Part shown: positions 37,287-45,016 of the stretch, piece after piece | Layout: the number at the start of each line of letters is the position of its first letter | Position numbering within the stretch: the first letter of the stretch is position 1 | From: Aquipluma nitroreducens | GTDB taxonomy: Bacteria > Bacteroidota > Bacteroidia > Bacteroidales > Prolixibacteraceae | Assembly (NCBI RefSeq): GCF_009689585.1 | Contig: NZ_AP018694.1 | Coordinates: 62,001-126,000 of the forward strand | DNA: 64,000 bases | Direction of reading: 5' to 3' | Program-made: the position numbers and the translations under genes | The notes under the pieces: model-generated | Database searches by the model: none | Told to the model about the DNA's origin: nothing | What the model saw: the letters and a program-made list of their open reading frames with translations, nothing else

Positions 37287-38234
37287 TTATTTAAGCGTTT
37301 TCAGGTATTCGGTGATCTGCTTGATATCGTCCTCCGAAAGCTGCCCAACGTAGGGTTGCATCAAACCTTTATTATAGCCTTTCACGATATCGGCATTCGG
37401 ATCGTAAATCGATTTTTTGATGTATTCGTCATCTACTGTCACTTCACGGTCGTTTCCGCCAGTAGTTACCGTAACTTTATGACCATATATTCCTTTAAAT
37501 GAAGGACCGACCAATTTGTTTCCATCAACCGTATGACAGGCAAAGCAACCAATGTTTTTCATGATCCGTTTCCCGTTGGCTGTAGGCGAATCAACAACTG
37601 CTGCATCAACATGTTTGGTTGTATCAACATACCAAGCATTGAATTTCTGTTCGGGCATCGCCTTCACATAAGTGTACATGTATGAGTGATCCAATCCGCA
37701 GTATTCCGAGCAAAACAATTCGAAAAGGCCTTCCTGTTGGGCGATAAACCATGCCGATTTTTCTCTTCCCGGAACAACATCCTCTTTAATCCTGAAAGCA
37801 GGAATATAAAAACCATGTATTACATCCATCGAAATCAGTTTCAGCTTCACTGCTTTATTCATCGGAACAAAAAGGGTATCAGTTGTTTTCCCATTTTCAT
37901 ATTGAAAGGTGTAGTTCCACATCCGGCCAGTAACCTGGATATTAAAACTGTCTTTCGGAGCATTCCGCATAGGCACCCAGCCAGCCCAGCCGTAATAAAA
38001 CATGACCAACACGAGTAAGGTCGGAATTACGGTCCAGATAATCTCAAGCTTTGTACTTCCCTCAATTTGAGTAGCCACAGGATTCTTTTTCCTGTTGTAT
38101 TTGTAAATGAAATACAACATTGTAAATGTCAATCCGATCAGGAATACGAAAGAAATGCCCATAATTATCATAAAGGCCTTATCGACACCTGTTACAAAAT
38201 TGGATGCATTAGTGGTAGATGATAGGATATACAT
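37287..38234 (-). CDS. coxB: Cytochrome c oxidase subunit II with fused cytochrome c (caa3 type)
   Basis: A 315-residue subunit. Two N-terminal membrane helices are followed by a cupredoxin domain with the CuA ligands in FCSEYCGLDHSYM, then a C-terminal class I cytochrome c domain with haem-binding CFACH (about residue 236) and a distal Met in GLMQPYVGQL. CuA takes electrons from the attached haem c and passes them to subunit I. The fused haem domain makes this a caa3-type oxidase. Gene order and strand place it after coxA-coxC-coxD, 52 bp before the stretch leading into ctaB. Confidence 0.95.
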   Translation of the reverse strand: MYILSSTTNASNFVTGVDKAFMIIMGISFVFLIGLTFTMLYFIYKYNRKKNPVATQIEGSTKLEIIWTVIPTLLVLVMFYYGWAGWVPMRNAPKDSFNIQVTGRMWNYTFQYENGKTTDTLFVPMNKAVKLKLISMDVIHGFYIPAFRIKEDVVPGREKSAWFIAQQEGLFELFCSEYCGLDHSYMYTYVKAMPEQKFNAWYVDTTKHVDAAVVDSPTANGKRIMKNIGCFACHTVDGNKLVGPSFKGIYGHKVTVTTGGNDREVTVDDEYIKKSIYDPNADIVKGYNKGLMQPYVGQLSEDDIKQITEYLKTLK

Positions 38235-38239
38235 AGCTT

Positions 38240-38524
38240 TTATCTGTAATAATAATCTAAAAATGTGATGAATATGATTGCAAAGAATACCAGTGCCACA
38301 AAGCCAACCATAAATCGCAAAAAGGGCTGATCAAATTTAAGGTGCATGAACCAGGTCAAAACCAACACTGATTTAATCGTTGAAAATATGAGGGCACCCA
38401 ACACGGAGTAGCCGCCTAAGTTAATTTTGGTAATCCCGATCGACATGAAAGTCAAAATGATCAATGTGATCAGAATGTAAAAATAAACTTTGTAGGGTAC
38501 GATATGATGTTTTTCTTTTTCCAT
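38240..38524 (-). CDS. Cytochrome c oxidase subunit IV
   Basis: A 94-residue protein with three hydrophobic helices, typical of the small bacterial COX IV/CyoD-CtaF type (YKVYFYILITLIILTFMSIGI, then VLVLTWFMHLKFDQPFLRF). It stabilises the oxidase and carries no cofactor. It lies 5 bp upstream of coxB and 16 bp downstream of coxC. Confidence 0.88.
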   Translation of the reverse strand: MEKEKHHIVPYKVYFYILITLIILTFMSIGITKINLGGYSVLGALIFSTIKSVLVLTWFMHLKFDQPFLRFMVGFVALVFFAIIFITFLDYYYR

Positions 38525-38540
38525 ACTTGAAAGCTTTTTC

Positions 38541-39161
38541 TTAGTGAATTAAATAGAACAAAGGGAACAGGAATATCCAGATCAAATCGACCAAATGCCA
38601 ATATAATCCCGCATTTTCGAGTAGCGATGGCCGATTTTCATTTACTATTCCTTTCTGAACCTTATTCAATGCCACAATAATGATGATCATACCAACAATG
38701 ATGTGCAGCGCATGCAATCCGGTCATCACGAAATAAAGTCCGAAGAACAGGATTTCGCCTTTACTCATCTCATTAACCAAATGCTGCGATCCGGGCCAAA
38801 TGCCATGTTCAAACTTAACTCCCCACTCAAAATATTTATTGATCAGGAATATCAGTGCAAGCATAATGGTCACCTCAAGTAAAAATATGGTGAGCCCTTT
38901 ATTCTTTTTCTGAAGTGACGAAGTCGACATCGCAATTGTCATACTACTCACCAAAAGAATAACTGTATTGATGGCACCGATTGTCAGATTTAATTCTTCC
39001 CCTGCCAAACGAAAAGCTTCCGGATTCAGAAACCGGTAAATCGAATAAACTAAGAACAGGCCTCCAAAAAGGAGAAGTTCGGTGAATATAAAAAGCCACA
39101 TTCCCAATTTAGATGCTTCCTGATCGTAATGTGGGTCTGAATGTTGTGTTGCATTTTCCAT
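38541..39161 (-). CDS. coxC: Cytochrome c oxidase subunit III
   Basis: A 206-residue COX III with five predicted membrane helices, the short bacterial form. Visible family wording: [19 protein letters not shown] (with the conserved Glu in the helix), [20 protein letters not shown] and [18 protein letters not shown]. It supports proton uptake and stability of subunit I. It lies 18 bp downstream of coxA in the same operon. Confidence 0.94.
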   Translation of the reverse strand: MENATQHSDPHYDQEASKLGMWLFIFTELLLFGGLFLVYSIYRFLNPEAFRLAGEELNLTIGAINTVILLVSSMTIAMSTSSLQKKNKGLTIFLLEVTIMLALIFLINKYFEWGVKFEHGIWPGSQHLVNEMSKGEILFFGLYFVMTGLHALHIIVGMIIIIVALNKVQKGIVNENRPSLLENAGLYWHLVDLIWIFLFPLFYLIH

Positions 39162-39179
39162 AGAAAAGGTATCCAGTGA

Positions 39180-40793
39180 TTAGTAATTGTAAGGTCCGTC
39201 TTTTTCTCCGTAAACAGGTATTTCGTCAAAATTCTCAACCGGAGGTGGCGATGGTACTGTCCATTCCAGTGTTTTTCCATGCCACGGATTTATTTCAGCA
39301 ATCGGGCCGTTTTTCGCAGAACGGAACAGATTTATAATAACGATTACCAGGCCAAAAGCCATCACCCAAGACCCCAGCGACGATAAAATATTTGCAGCAT
39401 GAAATTCGGGCAGATAATCATAGTAACGGCGGGGCATTCCCATCATTCCGAGGTAAAACATAGGCGAATACAAGGTAAGGAATCCAACTGTAAAGAAAGC
39501 CCAGCCCATTTTTGCCCAGGCTTTATCGTACATCCGTCCGAACATTTTAGGATACCAATAATGAATGGCACCAAAGAAAGCAAAACCTACACCACCAAAA
39601 ACAATGAAGTGAAAGTGTGCGACCACAAATGCCGTATCGTGCACATAAACATTGGTTGCCAATGCGCCCAAAACCAATCCGGAGAAACCACCAATCATGA
39701 AGACAAATATGAAAGTCACCGCCCACAGGAACGGAATCTCGGGATTGATAGATCCCTTGTGCATGGTCGATATCCAGTTAAATACTTTAATGGCACTCGG
39801 AATCGCAACAATAAATGTCAGGATTGAAAAAGTGTATTGTGCAGTTCCGCTCATTCCTGAAGTAAACATGTGGTGACCCCAGACGAAGTAGCCCACAAAT
39901 GCGATAGCCAAAGTTGATGCGATAATTGCTTTGTAACCAAAAATATGTTTTTGCGAGAATGTCGGTATAATTTCAGAAATGGCACCCATAGCCGGAAGAA
40001 TCATCACATAAACCGCCGGATGTGAATAAATCCAGAACAGATGCTGATATAAAACCGGATCTCCACCCAATGCAGGATCAAATACGCCGATGCCAAAAAT
40101 ACGTTCAAGAGCAACTAAAACCAAGGTGATACCTACAACCGGAGTAGCCAAAAGCTGAATCCAGGCAGTTCCGTATAACGACCATGGAAACAATGGCATT
40201 TTAAACCAGGTCATACCCGGGGCACGCATCCGGTGAATGGTCACGATGAAGTTCAATCCTGTTAAAATGGAAGAAAATCCGAGCACAAAAGCTCCGAATA
40301 TGGCCGGGAGCAGGTTGGTTCCCGTTTTAAAACTGTATGGCGCGTAAAACGTCCACCCTGTATCCGGAATTCCATTGCCAAATAATACTGATGCAATTAC
40401 AAGGAAAGCTCCCAGAACATAAATCCACCATGAAAGCAGGTTCAGTTTCGGAAATGCGACGTCCTTGGCTCCAATCATGATGGGAAGCATGAAGTTTCCA
40501 AAAACCGCAGGCAGTCCGGGTATCACAATCATAAAAATCATGATGACACCATGAACTGTAAATACAGCATTGTAACTTTGCGGCCCCATGATGGTTCGTC
40601 CCGGAGCAATTAATTCAAGTTTCATGGCTAGTCCCAGGGCAACGCCCACCAGGAACAATGTCATCATCGAAAACATGTACAGTAATGCAATTCGCTTGTG
40701 ATCGGTCGAAAATATCCATGCGAAGATTCCCTTGTATTTACCTTTGTAATCGAGGTAATTTACGTCATGCGGGATTTGAGCTGCTGTTTGCAT
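39180..40793 (-). CDS. coxA: Cytochrome c oxidase subunit I, A2-type haem-copper oxidase
   Basis: A 537-residue catalytic subunit with about 12 helices. It carries the haem and CuB ligands: an N-terminal His in VFTVHGVIMIF, HPAVY with His258 and the cross-linking Tyr262, HHMFTSGM, and HDTAFVVAHFHFIVFGG. Residues 256-261 read YSHPAV: the Glu of the usual GHPEV motif is replaced and the Tyr-Ser pair marks the A2 subfamily of haem-copper oxidases. It reduces O2 to water and pumps protons. It is followed by coxC, coxD, coxB and ctaB, and preceded by SCO1. Confidence 0.96.
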   Translation of the reverse strand: MQTAAQIPHDVNYLDYKGKYKGIFAWIFSTDHKRIALLYMFSMMTLFLVGVALGLAMKLELIAPGRTIMGPQSYNAVFTVHGVIMIFMIVIPGLPAVFGNFMLPIMIGAKDVAFPKLNLLSWWIYVLGAFLVIASVLFGNGIPDTGWTFYAPYSFKTGTNLLPAIFGAFVLGFSSILTGLNFIVTIHRMRAPGMTWFKMPLFPWSLYGTAWIQLLATPVVGITLVLVALERIFGIGVFDPALGGDPVLYQHLFWIYSHPAVYVMILPAMGAISEIIPTFSQKHIFGYKAIIASTLAIAFVGYFVWGHHMFTSGMSGTAQYTFSILTFIVAIPSAIKVFNWISTMHKGSINPEIPFLWAVTFIFVFMIGGFSGLVLGALATNVYVHDTAFVVAHFHFIVFGGVGFAFFGAIHYWYPKMFGRMYDKAWAKMGWAFFTVGFLTLYSPMFYLGMMGMPRRYYDYLPEFHAANILSSLGSWVMAFGLVIVIINLFRSAKNGPIAEINPWHGKTLEWTVPSPPPVENFDEIPVYGEKDGPYNY

Positions 40794-40810
40794 AAATCAA
40801 ATATGTTTGT

Positions 40811-41686
40811 TTATTTTTTTCTTTTAGGTTTAAAAATCAGGATCAGGAAGAAAACCAAGGCAAAAAACAAAATCAACGTCCCTGATATTTTGGTAACATT
40901 GAGCACATATGCTTTTCCAACCGGATCGTACGAGAAACAGTACTGCATAATTTTATTGATGGTTGGCGCCGACATGCCTTTCGACGATTCGACAATAGCC
41001 ATTTTTAAATCGAATGGAAGAAAATAGATTCCATTTAAATAACGGGTTATTTTACCTTTGGGGCTGACCACGCAAATAGATGCTGCATGTGTAAAATCCA
41101 TTCCTGCCCTTTTGTATTTAAATCCAGTCGCATTAGTTCCTTTGGCAATACTTAAGCTGTCCGAAACAAAGAAATGCCATCCTTTAGCTATTGCTTCCTT
41201 TTTATTGACCAGATTCAGGTAATTCGCTTTTTTCTTTATGCCCAGATCAATGGTTTCCCGCGGATCAAAACTGATGGTCAGAACCTGATAATCAACTCCG
41301 GGAACCATGTCCGATTCGTCCATGACTTTAGCCAAACCTTCCATTAGCGGACTGCAAATGCCGGGACACCTGAAATAAACCCAATTAATAATGGTTGGTT
41401 TGTCGATTAAATCGGTCAGACAAACACGTTGGTTATTTTCATCGATCAGATAAATATCGGTTGGGAGGAAAGTATCAAGATGTTCAACAATTCCAATTTC
41501 AGGATCTTGTGTTTTATCGTCAAAAACCTTTTGACCAAATAAATTTATTCCGGAAAGAAGTAAAATAAAAGTTAGGGAAAAGAACAGTTTGCCTGAACCC
41601 ACGCGAAAAGTAAAATCAACCAGCAGAGAAAATAAAACACGTATTTTGACTTTCTGACCCATAGGAAATCGTTGCTTTTGGTACAT
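40811..41686 (-). CDS. SCO1/SenC-type copper chaperone
   Basis: A 291-residue protein with an N-terminal membrane anchor or signal (LFFSLTFILLLSGINLFGQ, residues about 34-52), a thioredoxin-like domain, the copper-binding CPGIC in INWVYFRCPGICSPLMEGL, and the third ligand His in MDFTHAASICVVSP. A second hydrophobic helix near the C-terminus (LILFFALVFFLILIF) is followed by a Lys/Arg tail. Sco proteins deliver copper to or reduce the CuA site of subunit II, which is encoded in the same operon. It is the first gene of the oxidase operon, 17 bp before coxA. Confidence 0.92.
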   Translation of the reverse strand: MYQKQRFPMGQKVKIRVLFSLLVDFTFRVGSGKLFFSLTFILLLSGINLFGQKVFDDKTQDPEIGIVEHLDTFLPTDIYLIDENNQRVCLTDLIDKPTIINWVYFRCPGICSPLMEGLAKVMDESDMVPGVDYQVLTISFDPRETIDLGIKKKANYLNLVNKKEAIAKGWHFFVSDSLSIAKGTNATGFKYKRAGMDFTHAASICVVSPKGKITRYLNGIYFLPFDLKMAIVESSKGMSAPTINKIMQYCFSYDPVGKAYVLNVTKISGTLILFFALVFFLILIFKPKRKK

Positions 41687-42010
41687 TTTGATTCTTGGTT
41701 TTCGACAAATAGTTTAACCGGTCTAAATCTGTTTTGTCCTAAGAAACCCCAAACAGTTGTGAATGTTTAATAAAAACGAAATAATCGTGCCTTTTTTCAA
41801 ACTTTTTTTTCTAATTCATGGATGGTATATTTCACCACGAACAGTCACAATACTTACAATTTACTTTATGTCAGCAAATTACTATCTAAAAGTGGAGTTT
41901 AGTCAAATCGTCGTGAATTTGCACTATAGTTCCCAGAATTAAATTGTTTCAATTTACCACATATTTTGATTTAACTATCTAATTCCTGAACTGTTTTTCG
42001 AAACATCACC
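41687..42010. other. Intergenic region upstream of the oxidase operon, no gene seen
   Basis: 324 bp, very AT-rich, with no ORF and no convincing TAnnTTTG element. A weak inverted pair (TTCACCACGA near 41831 and TCGTCGTGAA near 41907) is the only structure noticed. The oxidase promoter should lie here, reading leftward. Confidence 0.5.
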
Positions 42011-42727
42011 TTATTTACAGCAACTACCTTTTTCAACCATCGCTTTGGGTGCCAGTTTCTCTCCGGTAGGACTTACATAAGGAATTCCCAATGACATTCC
42101 TCTCAAAATAAAAAGAACTCCGAGCATGAACACAAAATAAGGTACTACCCGTTGCATCTTCGAACGAATTCGTTGACCAATAGCATCACTTGCCAAAGTC
42201 GCAATCAGCAGTAATGGAATGGTTCCGATTCCAAAAAGCATCATAAACAGAGCGCCAGTTATTACTGTTCCTGAACTGATTGCTCCCGCAATGGCAACAT
42301 AAACCAGTCCGCAGGGCAGCAAGCCATTAAGGATTCCAATCATTAGAAGTGAAGAATATGAACGATCCGTGAAAAGTTTCTTTAGCCTGAGAATCAACCT
42401 TGACGCGAAACCGCTAAATAAATTTCCGATGGTAATTTTTTCACGAAAGAAGAAGGGAAATAAAACGCTTATTATCATGGCAATACCAAGCAGAATTGAA
42501 GTCCATTGCTGAAATCCGGCCAGACTAATTCCACGCCCCAGCAATCCGAACAAAATGCCAATAAAACTGTAAGTAAGCACCCTACCCGAGTTATATAAAA
42601 TTGCTCCGGTAATTTTTGAAAGCAAATTGTGTTTTTTCAGCGGAAGCGCAACTACGATTGGGCCACACATTCCGATGCAGTGAAAACTGCCAATTAAGCC
42701 AATGGTTAAAGGTGTAATGAAGTCCAT
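42011..42727 (-). CDS. SafE/TauE-like (CcoI-neighbour, DsbD-like) membrane protein
   Basis: A 238-residue protein with six predicted helices of the sulfite exporter TauE/SafE-like, cytochrome-biogenesis membrane family. The N-terminus LIGSFHCIGMCGPIVVAL has the paired Cys of a metal- or thiol-handling transporter; NGLLPCGLVYVAIAGAI repeats the pattern, and the tail ends GSCCK. Members encoded beside ccoG and fixH are linked to copper supply or maturation of cbb3 oxidases, as inferred from context. It is the last gene after ccoG and fixH. Confidence 0.82.
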   Translation of the reverse strand: MDFITPLTIGLIGSFHCIGMCGPIVVALPLKKHNLLSKITGAILYNSGRVLTYSFIGILFGLLGRGISLAGFQQWTSILLGIAMIISVLFPFFFREKITIGNLFSGFASRLILRLKKLFTDRSYSSLLMIGILNGLLPCGLVYVAIAGAISSGTVITGALFMMLFGIGTIPLLLIATLASDAIGQRIRSKMQRVVPYFVFMLGVLFILRGMSLGIPYVSPTGEKLAPKAMVEKGSCCK

Positions 42728-42822
42728 ATAAAAGTTTAAGGTTTAAAGTTTAAAGTTCCGGGCTTCGGGGTGCAGGTTGTTCCGTAAAACTCGTATCTCA
42801 CAACCCGAAACATTTTTACTGT

Positions 42823-43281
42823 TTACTGAGACTGATCACTGCTCACTAAAATATCCTCTTCCTGATAATACGAAACTTTGTTTGCCGACCAGTCAATTTT
42901 AACGGTGTATCTCCCACTCTTCAGGCTTTTTAAACCAATCGACTGGCTATAATTGTCAGTCAGCTTCAACTTGATGGTCTCATCTCTTTTTTCTTCAACC
43001 GGACTGTAAAAATGAATATTCCCTGAATAATCAGACAACCCGGAAAGCTTTGGGAAAGTCAGTTTAAGCGAGTCATCAGTTTGTTCGAGCCGAATCTTTT
43101 CAGGCAGCGCCGCTGTATTTTTCACCTCTTCGATGTGCTGCTGGTAATTGACCGATTTCTGATAATAATCATTGTCCACCAAGTCGTAATCCTGACGTAC
43201 AGCAATCGAAACCAGATAGATCATTCCTCCGATCATCACAACCAGTGCAATTACGATTCCTGTTCCCCAATTGATTTTCAT
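42823..43281 (-). CDS. fixH: FixH family protein
   Basis: A 152-residue protein: one N-terminal membrane helix (GTGIVIALVVMIGGMIYLVSI), then VRQDYDLVDNDYYQKSVNYQQHIE, the typical FixH/CcoH boundary, and a small extracytoplasmic beta-domain. FixH/CcoH helps assemble cbb3-type oxidase. It is encoded between ccoG and the SafE-like gene; ccoNOP are not in the window. Confidence 0.88.
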   Translation of the reverse strand: MKINWGTGIVIALVVMIGGMIYLVSIAVRQDYDLVDNDYYQKSVNYQQHIEEVKNTAALPEKIRLEQTDDSLKLTFPKLSGLSDYSGNIHFYSPVEEKRDETIKLKLTDNYSQSIGLKSLKSGRYTVKIDWSANKVSYYQEEDILVSSDQSQ

Positions 43282-43288
43282 AAACTAA

Positions 43289-43417
43289 GCCTCCCCCTTC
43301 CCCCTCCCAAAGAGGGGGTAAAAAACCAACGATTTTGTTTTATATAAATCTTCATCTCACTATTTTTGCTTGATGCACTCTTCAAGTCCCCTCTTTGGGA
43401 GGGGATTTAGGGGAGGC
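43289..43417. repeat. MITE-like inverted-repeat element between ccoG and fixH
   Basis: Arms of about 30 bp at 43289-43318 and 43388-43417 are imperfect reverse complements starting GCCTCCCC and sharing CCCCTCCCAAAGAGGGG. Each arm is itself a small palindrome. The 69-bp core is AT-rich and non-coding. A second, shorter element of similar design lies at 44867-44950. Confidence 0.7.
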
Positions 43418-43425
43418 CTCGGTTT

Positions 43426-44817
43426 TTATTTATCCAGCGAATTAGGCCCTACAAATGTTGAGGAAATCGTGTTGATCAGCTTCCCGGCTTCGTAAACACC
43501 TATCTCCAAATGATTGTTCGACGATTTAACATCCGATTTTTTCAGAACGATAAGCAAATTTCGTTGCGCCACTTCACCCTTTCCAGCCTTGAGCGAATCG
43601 CCCATCACCAGGATTTCACCTTCAGGAAATAATAGTTTTAAGGCGACCTTAACATCAGAATTCGTTTTGTTGACTAATTCTAAATTATAAAGGTTGCTGT
43701 AACTATCTGGCCCATATTCCTGAAACATGGTTCCCTGGGCACGGATGATGTGTGTTTCAAAACTTCCACGCACCGTAAACAGGTAGGTAATCAGAACAAG
43801 TAATGAAAACAATACCGCAGAATAAGCGATAACCCGTGCATTAAACTTAACCTTTTTCCCTTCTGAAATTGATTTTTCGGAAGCAAAACGGATCAATCCG
43901 GTGGGTTTATTGATTACACTCATCACCGAATTACAGGCATCGATACAAGCGGTGCAGTTAATACATTCCAATTGGGTTCCGTTGCGAATGTCAATACCGG
44001 TTGGGCATACTGCTACACATTTGCGGCAATTGATACAATCACCTTTCTCACCTCTGCCACGAGGTTCGCCGCGCTTATAATCGTAAGCAACCAAAATGGT
44101 ATTGACATCAAGCATTACACCCTGCAAACGGCCATACGGACAAACCATGGTGCAAACCTGCTCGCGAAACCAGGCAAAAACGAAATAATGCGCCCCGGTA
44201 AAAGCCCAAACACCCATCAATATTCCAAATCCTTCCAATGGCCAGCCTTTCAGCATTTGACCCACCTCACCAGTGCCAATTACATAGGCCATAAAAGTCA
44301 GAATTGTAAAAAACGAAATGATCAGGTAAATTCCATGCTTAAGTATTCGTTTAAGCATTTTTGTGGCGTCCATTTCCTGATTCGCAAGTTTTTGTTGCTC
44401 ACTTGAATCACCATCGATCAGGTATTCAATAGGGCGATACAAAAACTCCAGAAAAACAGTTTGTGGACAAACCCATCCGCAAAAAATCCTTCCGTAGATA
44501 ACAGTAAACAGCACGATAAAAACAACAAGCGCTATGACGGCAAGTACCAGTAAATAAAAATCCTGTGGGTAAAATGTACTACCAAACAATACAAATTTTC
44601 GTTCCAGAAAGTTCAGGAAAACCAGCGGTTCGCCCCTGAATTTCAGAAAAGGCGCCAGGTAAAAGAATGCCAGCAATGCCCAGGCAATTACCCTGCGGAT
44701 ATTGTACAGTTTGCCTTTAGGCATTTTGGGAAACAGCCAAAGTCGCTTACCTTCTTTACTGAAAGTGGTTGGTCGGTCTCTGAATGTTGATTCCCGGTAG
44801 TCTTCAGGGTTTTCCAT
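43426..44817 (-). CDS. ccoG: Cytochrome c oxidase accessory protein CcoG/FixG
   Basis: A 463-residue polyferredoxin. Several membrane helices in the N-terminal half carry YGRIFCGWVCPQTVFLEF and EQVCTMVCPYGRLQG. Two [4Fe-4S] ferredoxin motifs follow (CINCRKCVAVCPTGID and CINCTACIDACNSVM), then another helix and a C-terminal Ig-like domain. CcoG is a cupric reductase that supplies Cu(I) for cbb3 oxidase assembly. It normally accompanies ccoNOP, but here it lies alone with fixH and a SafE-like gene, near the caa3 operon. Confidence 0.94.
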   Translation of the reverse strand: MENPEDYRESTFRDRPTTFSKEGKRLWLFPKMPKGKLYNIRRVIAWALLAFFYLAPFLKFRGEPLVFLNFLERKFVLFGSTFYPQDFYLLVLAVIALVVFIVLFTVIYGRIFCGWVCPQTVFLEFLYRPIEYLIDGDSSEQQKLANQEMDATKMLKRILKHGIYLIISFFTILTFMAYVIGTGEVGQMLKGWPLEGFGILMGVWAFTGAHYFVFAWFREQVCTMVCPYGRLQGVMLDVNTILVAYDYKRGEPRGRGEKGDCINCRKCVAVCPTGIDIRNGTQLECINCTACIDACNSVMSVINKPTGLIRFASEKSISEGKKVKFNARVIAYSAVLFSLLVLITYLFTVRGSFETHIIRAQGTMFQEYGPDSYSNLYNLELVNKTNSDVKVALKLLFPEGEILVMGDSLKAGKGEVAQRNLLIVLKKSDVKSSNNHLEIGVYEAGKLINTISSTFVGPNSLDK

Positions 44818-44866
44818 AAGTTAATCTTATTAAGTTCTGTGATCAATTTAATGTCCTAACTTTCTC

Positions 44867-44950
44867 ACCCCAAACCCCTGAAGGGGCTAAGGCTCCAAGT
44901 ATTGGAAATGCTCGCAGACAGCAAAAGTCCCCTTAAGGGGATTTAGGGGT
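44867..44950. repeat. Second MITE-like inverted-repeat element, upstream of ccoG
   Basis: ACCCCAAACCCCTGAAGGGG (44867-44886) and an arm at 44929-44950 that reads CCCCTTAAGGGGATTTAGGG before its last bases form imperfect terminal inverted repeats around a 42-bp core. The ATTTAGGGG word also occurs in the right arm of the 43289-43417 element, so the two belong to one loose family. Confidence 0.65.
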
Positions 44951-45016
44951 AAATGAAAAATGAATACCACAGCATTTCAATTCCAATACTTATTAGGCAG
45001 TAGCATCAGAAAACTG

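Noticed and set aside
41831-41915. TTCACCACGA/TCGTCGTGAA pair upstream of the oxidase operon as a transposon end pair
   Set aside because: Short, with one mismatch, no direct repeats outside and no further structure; probably chance.
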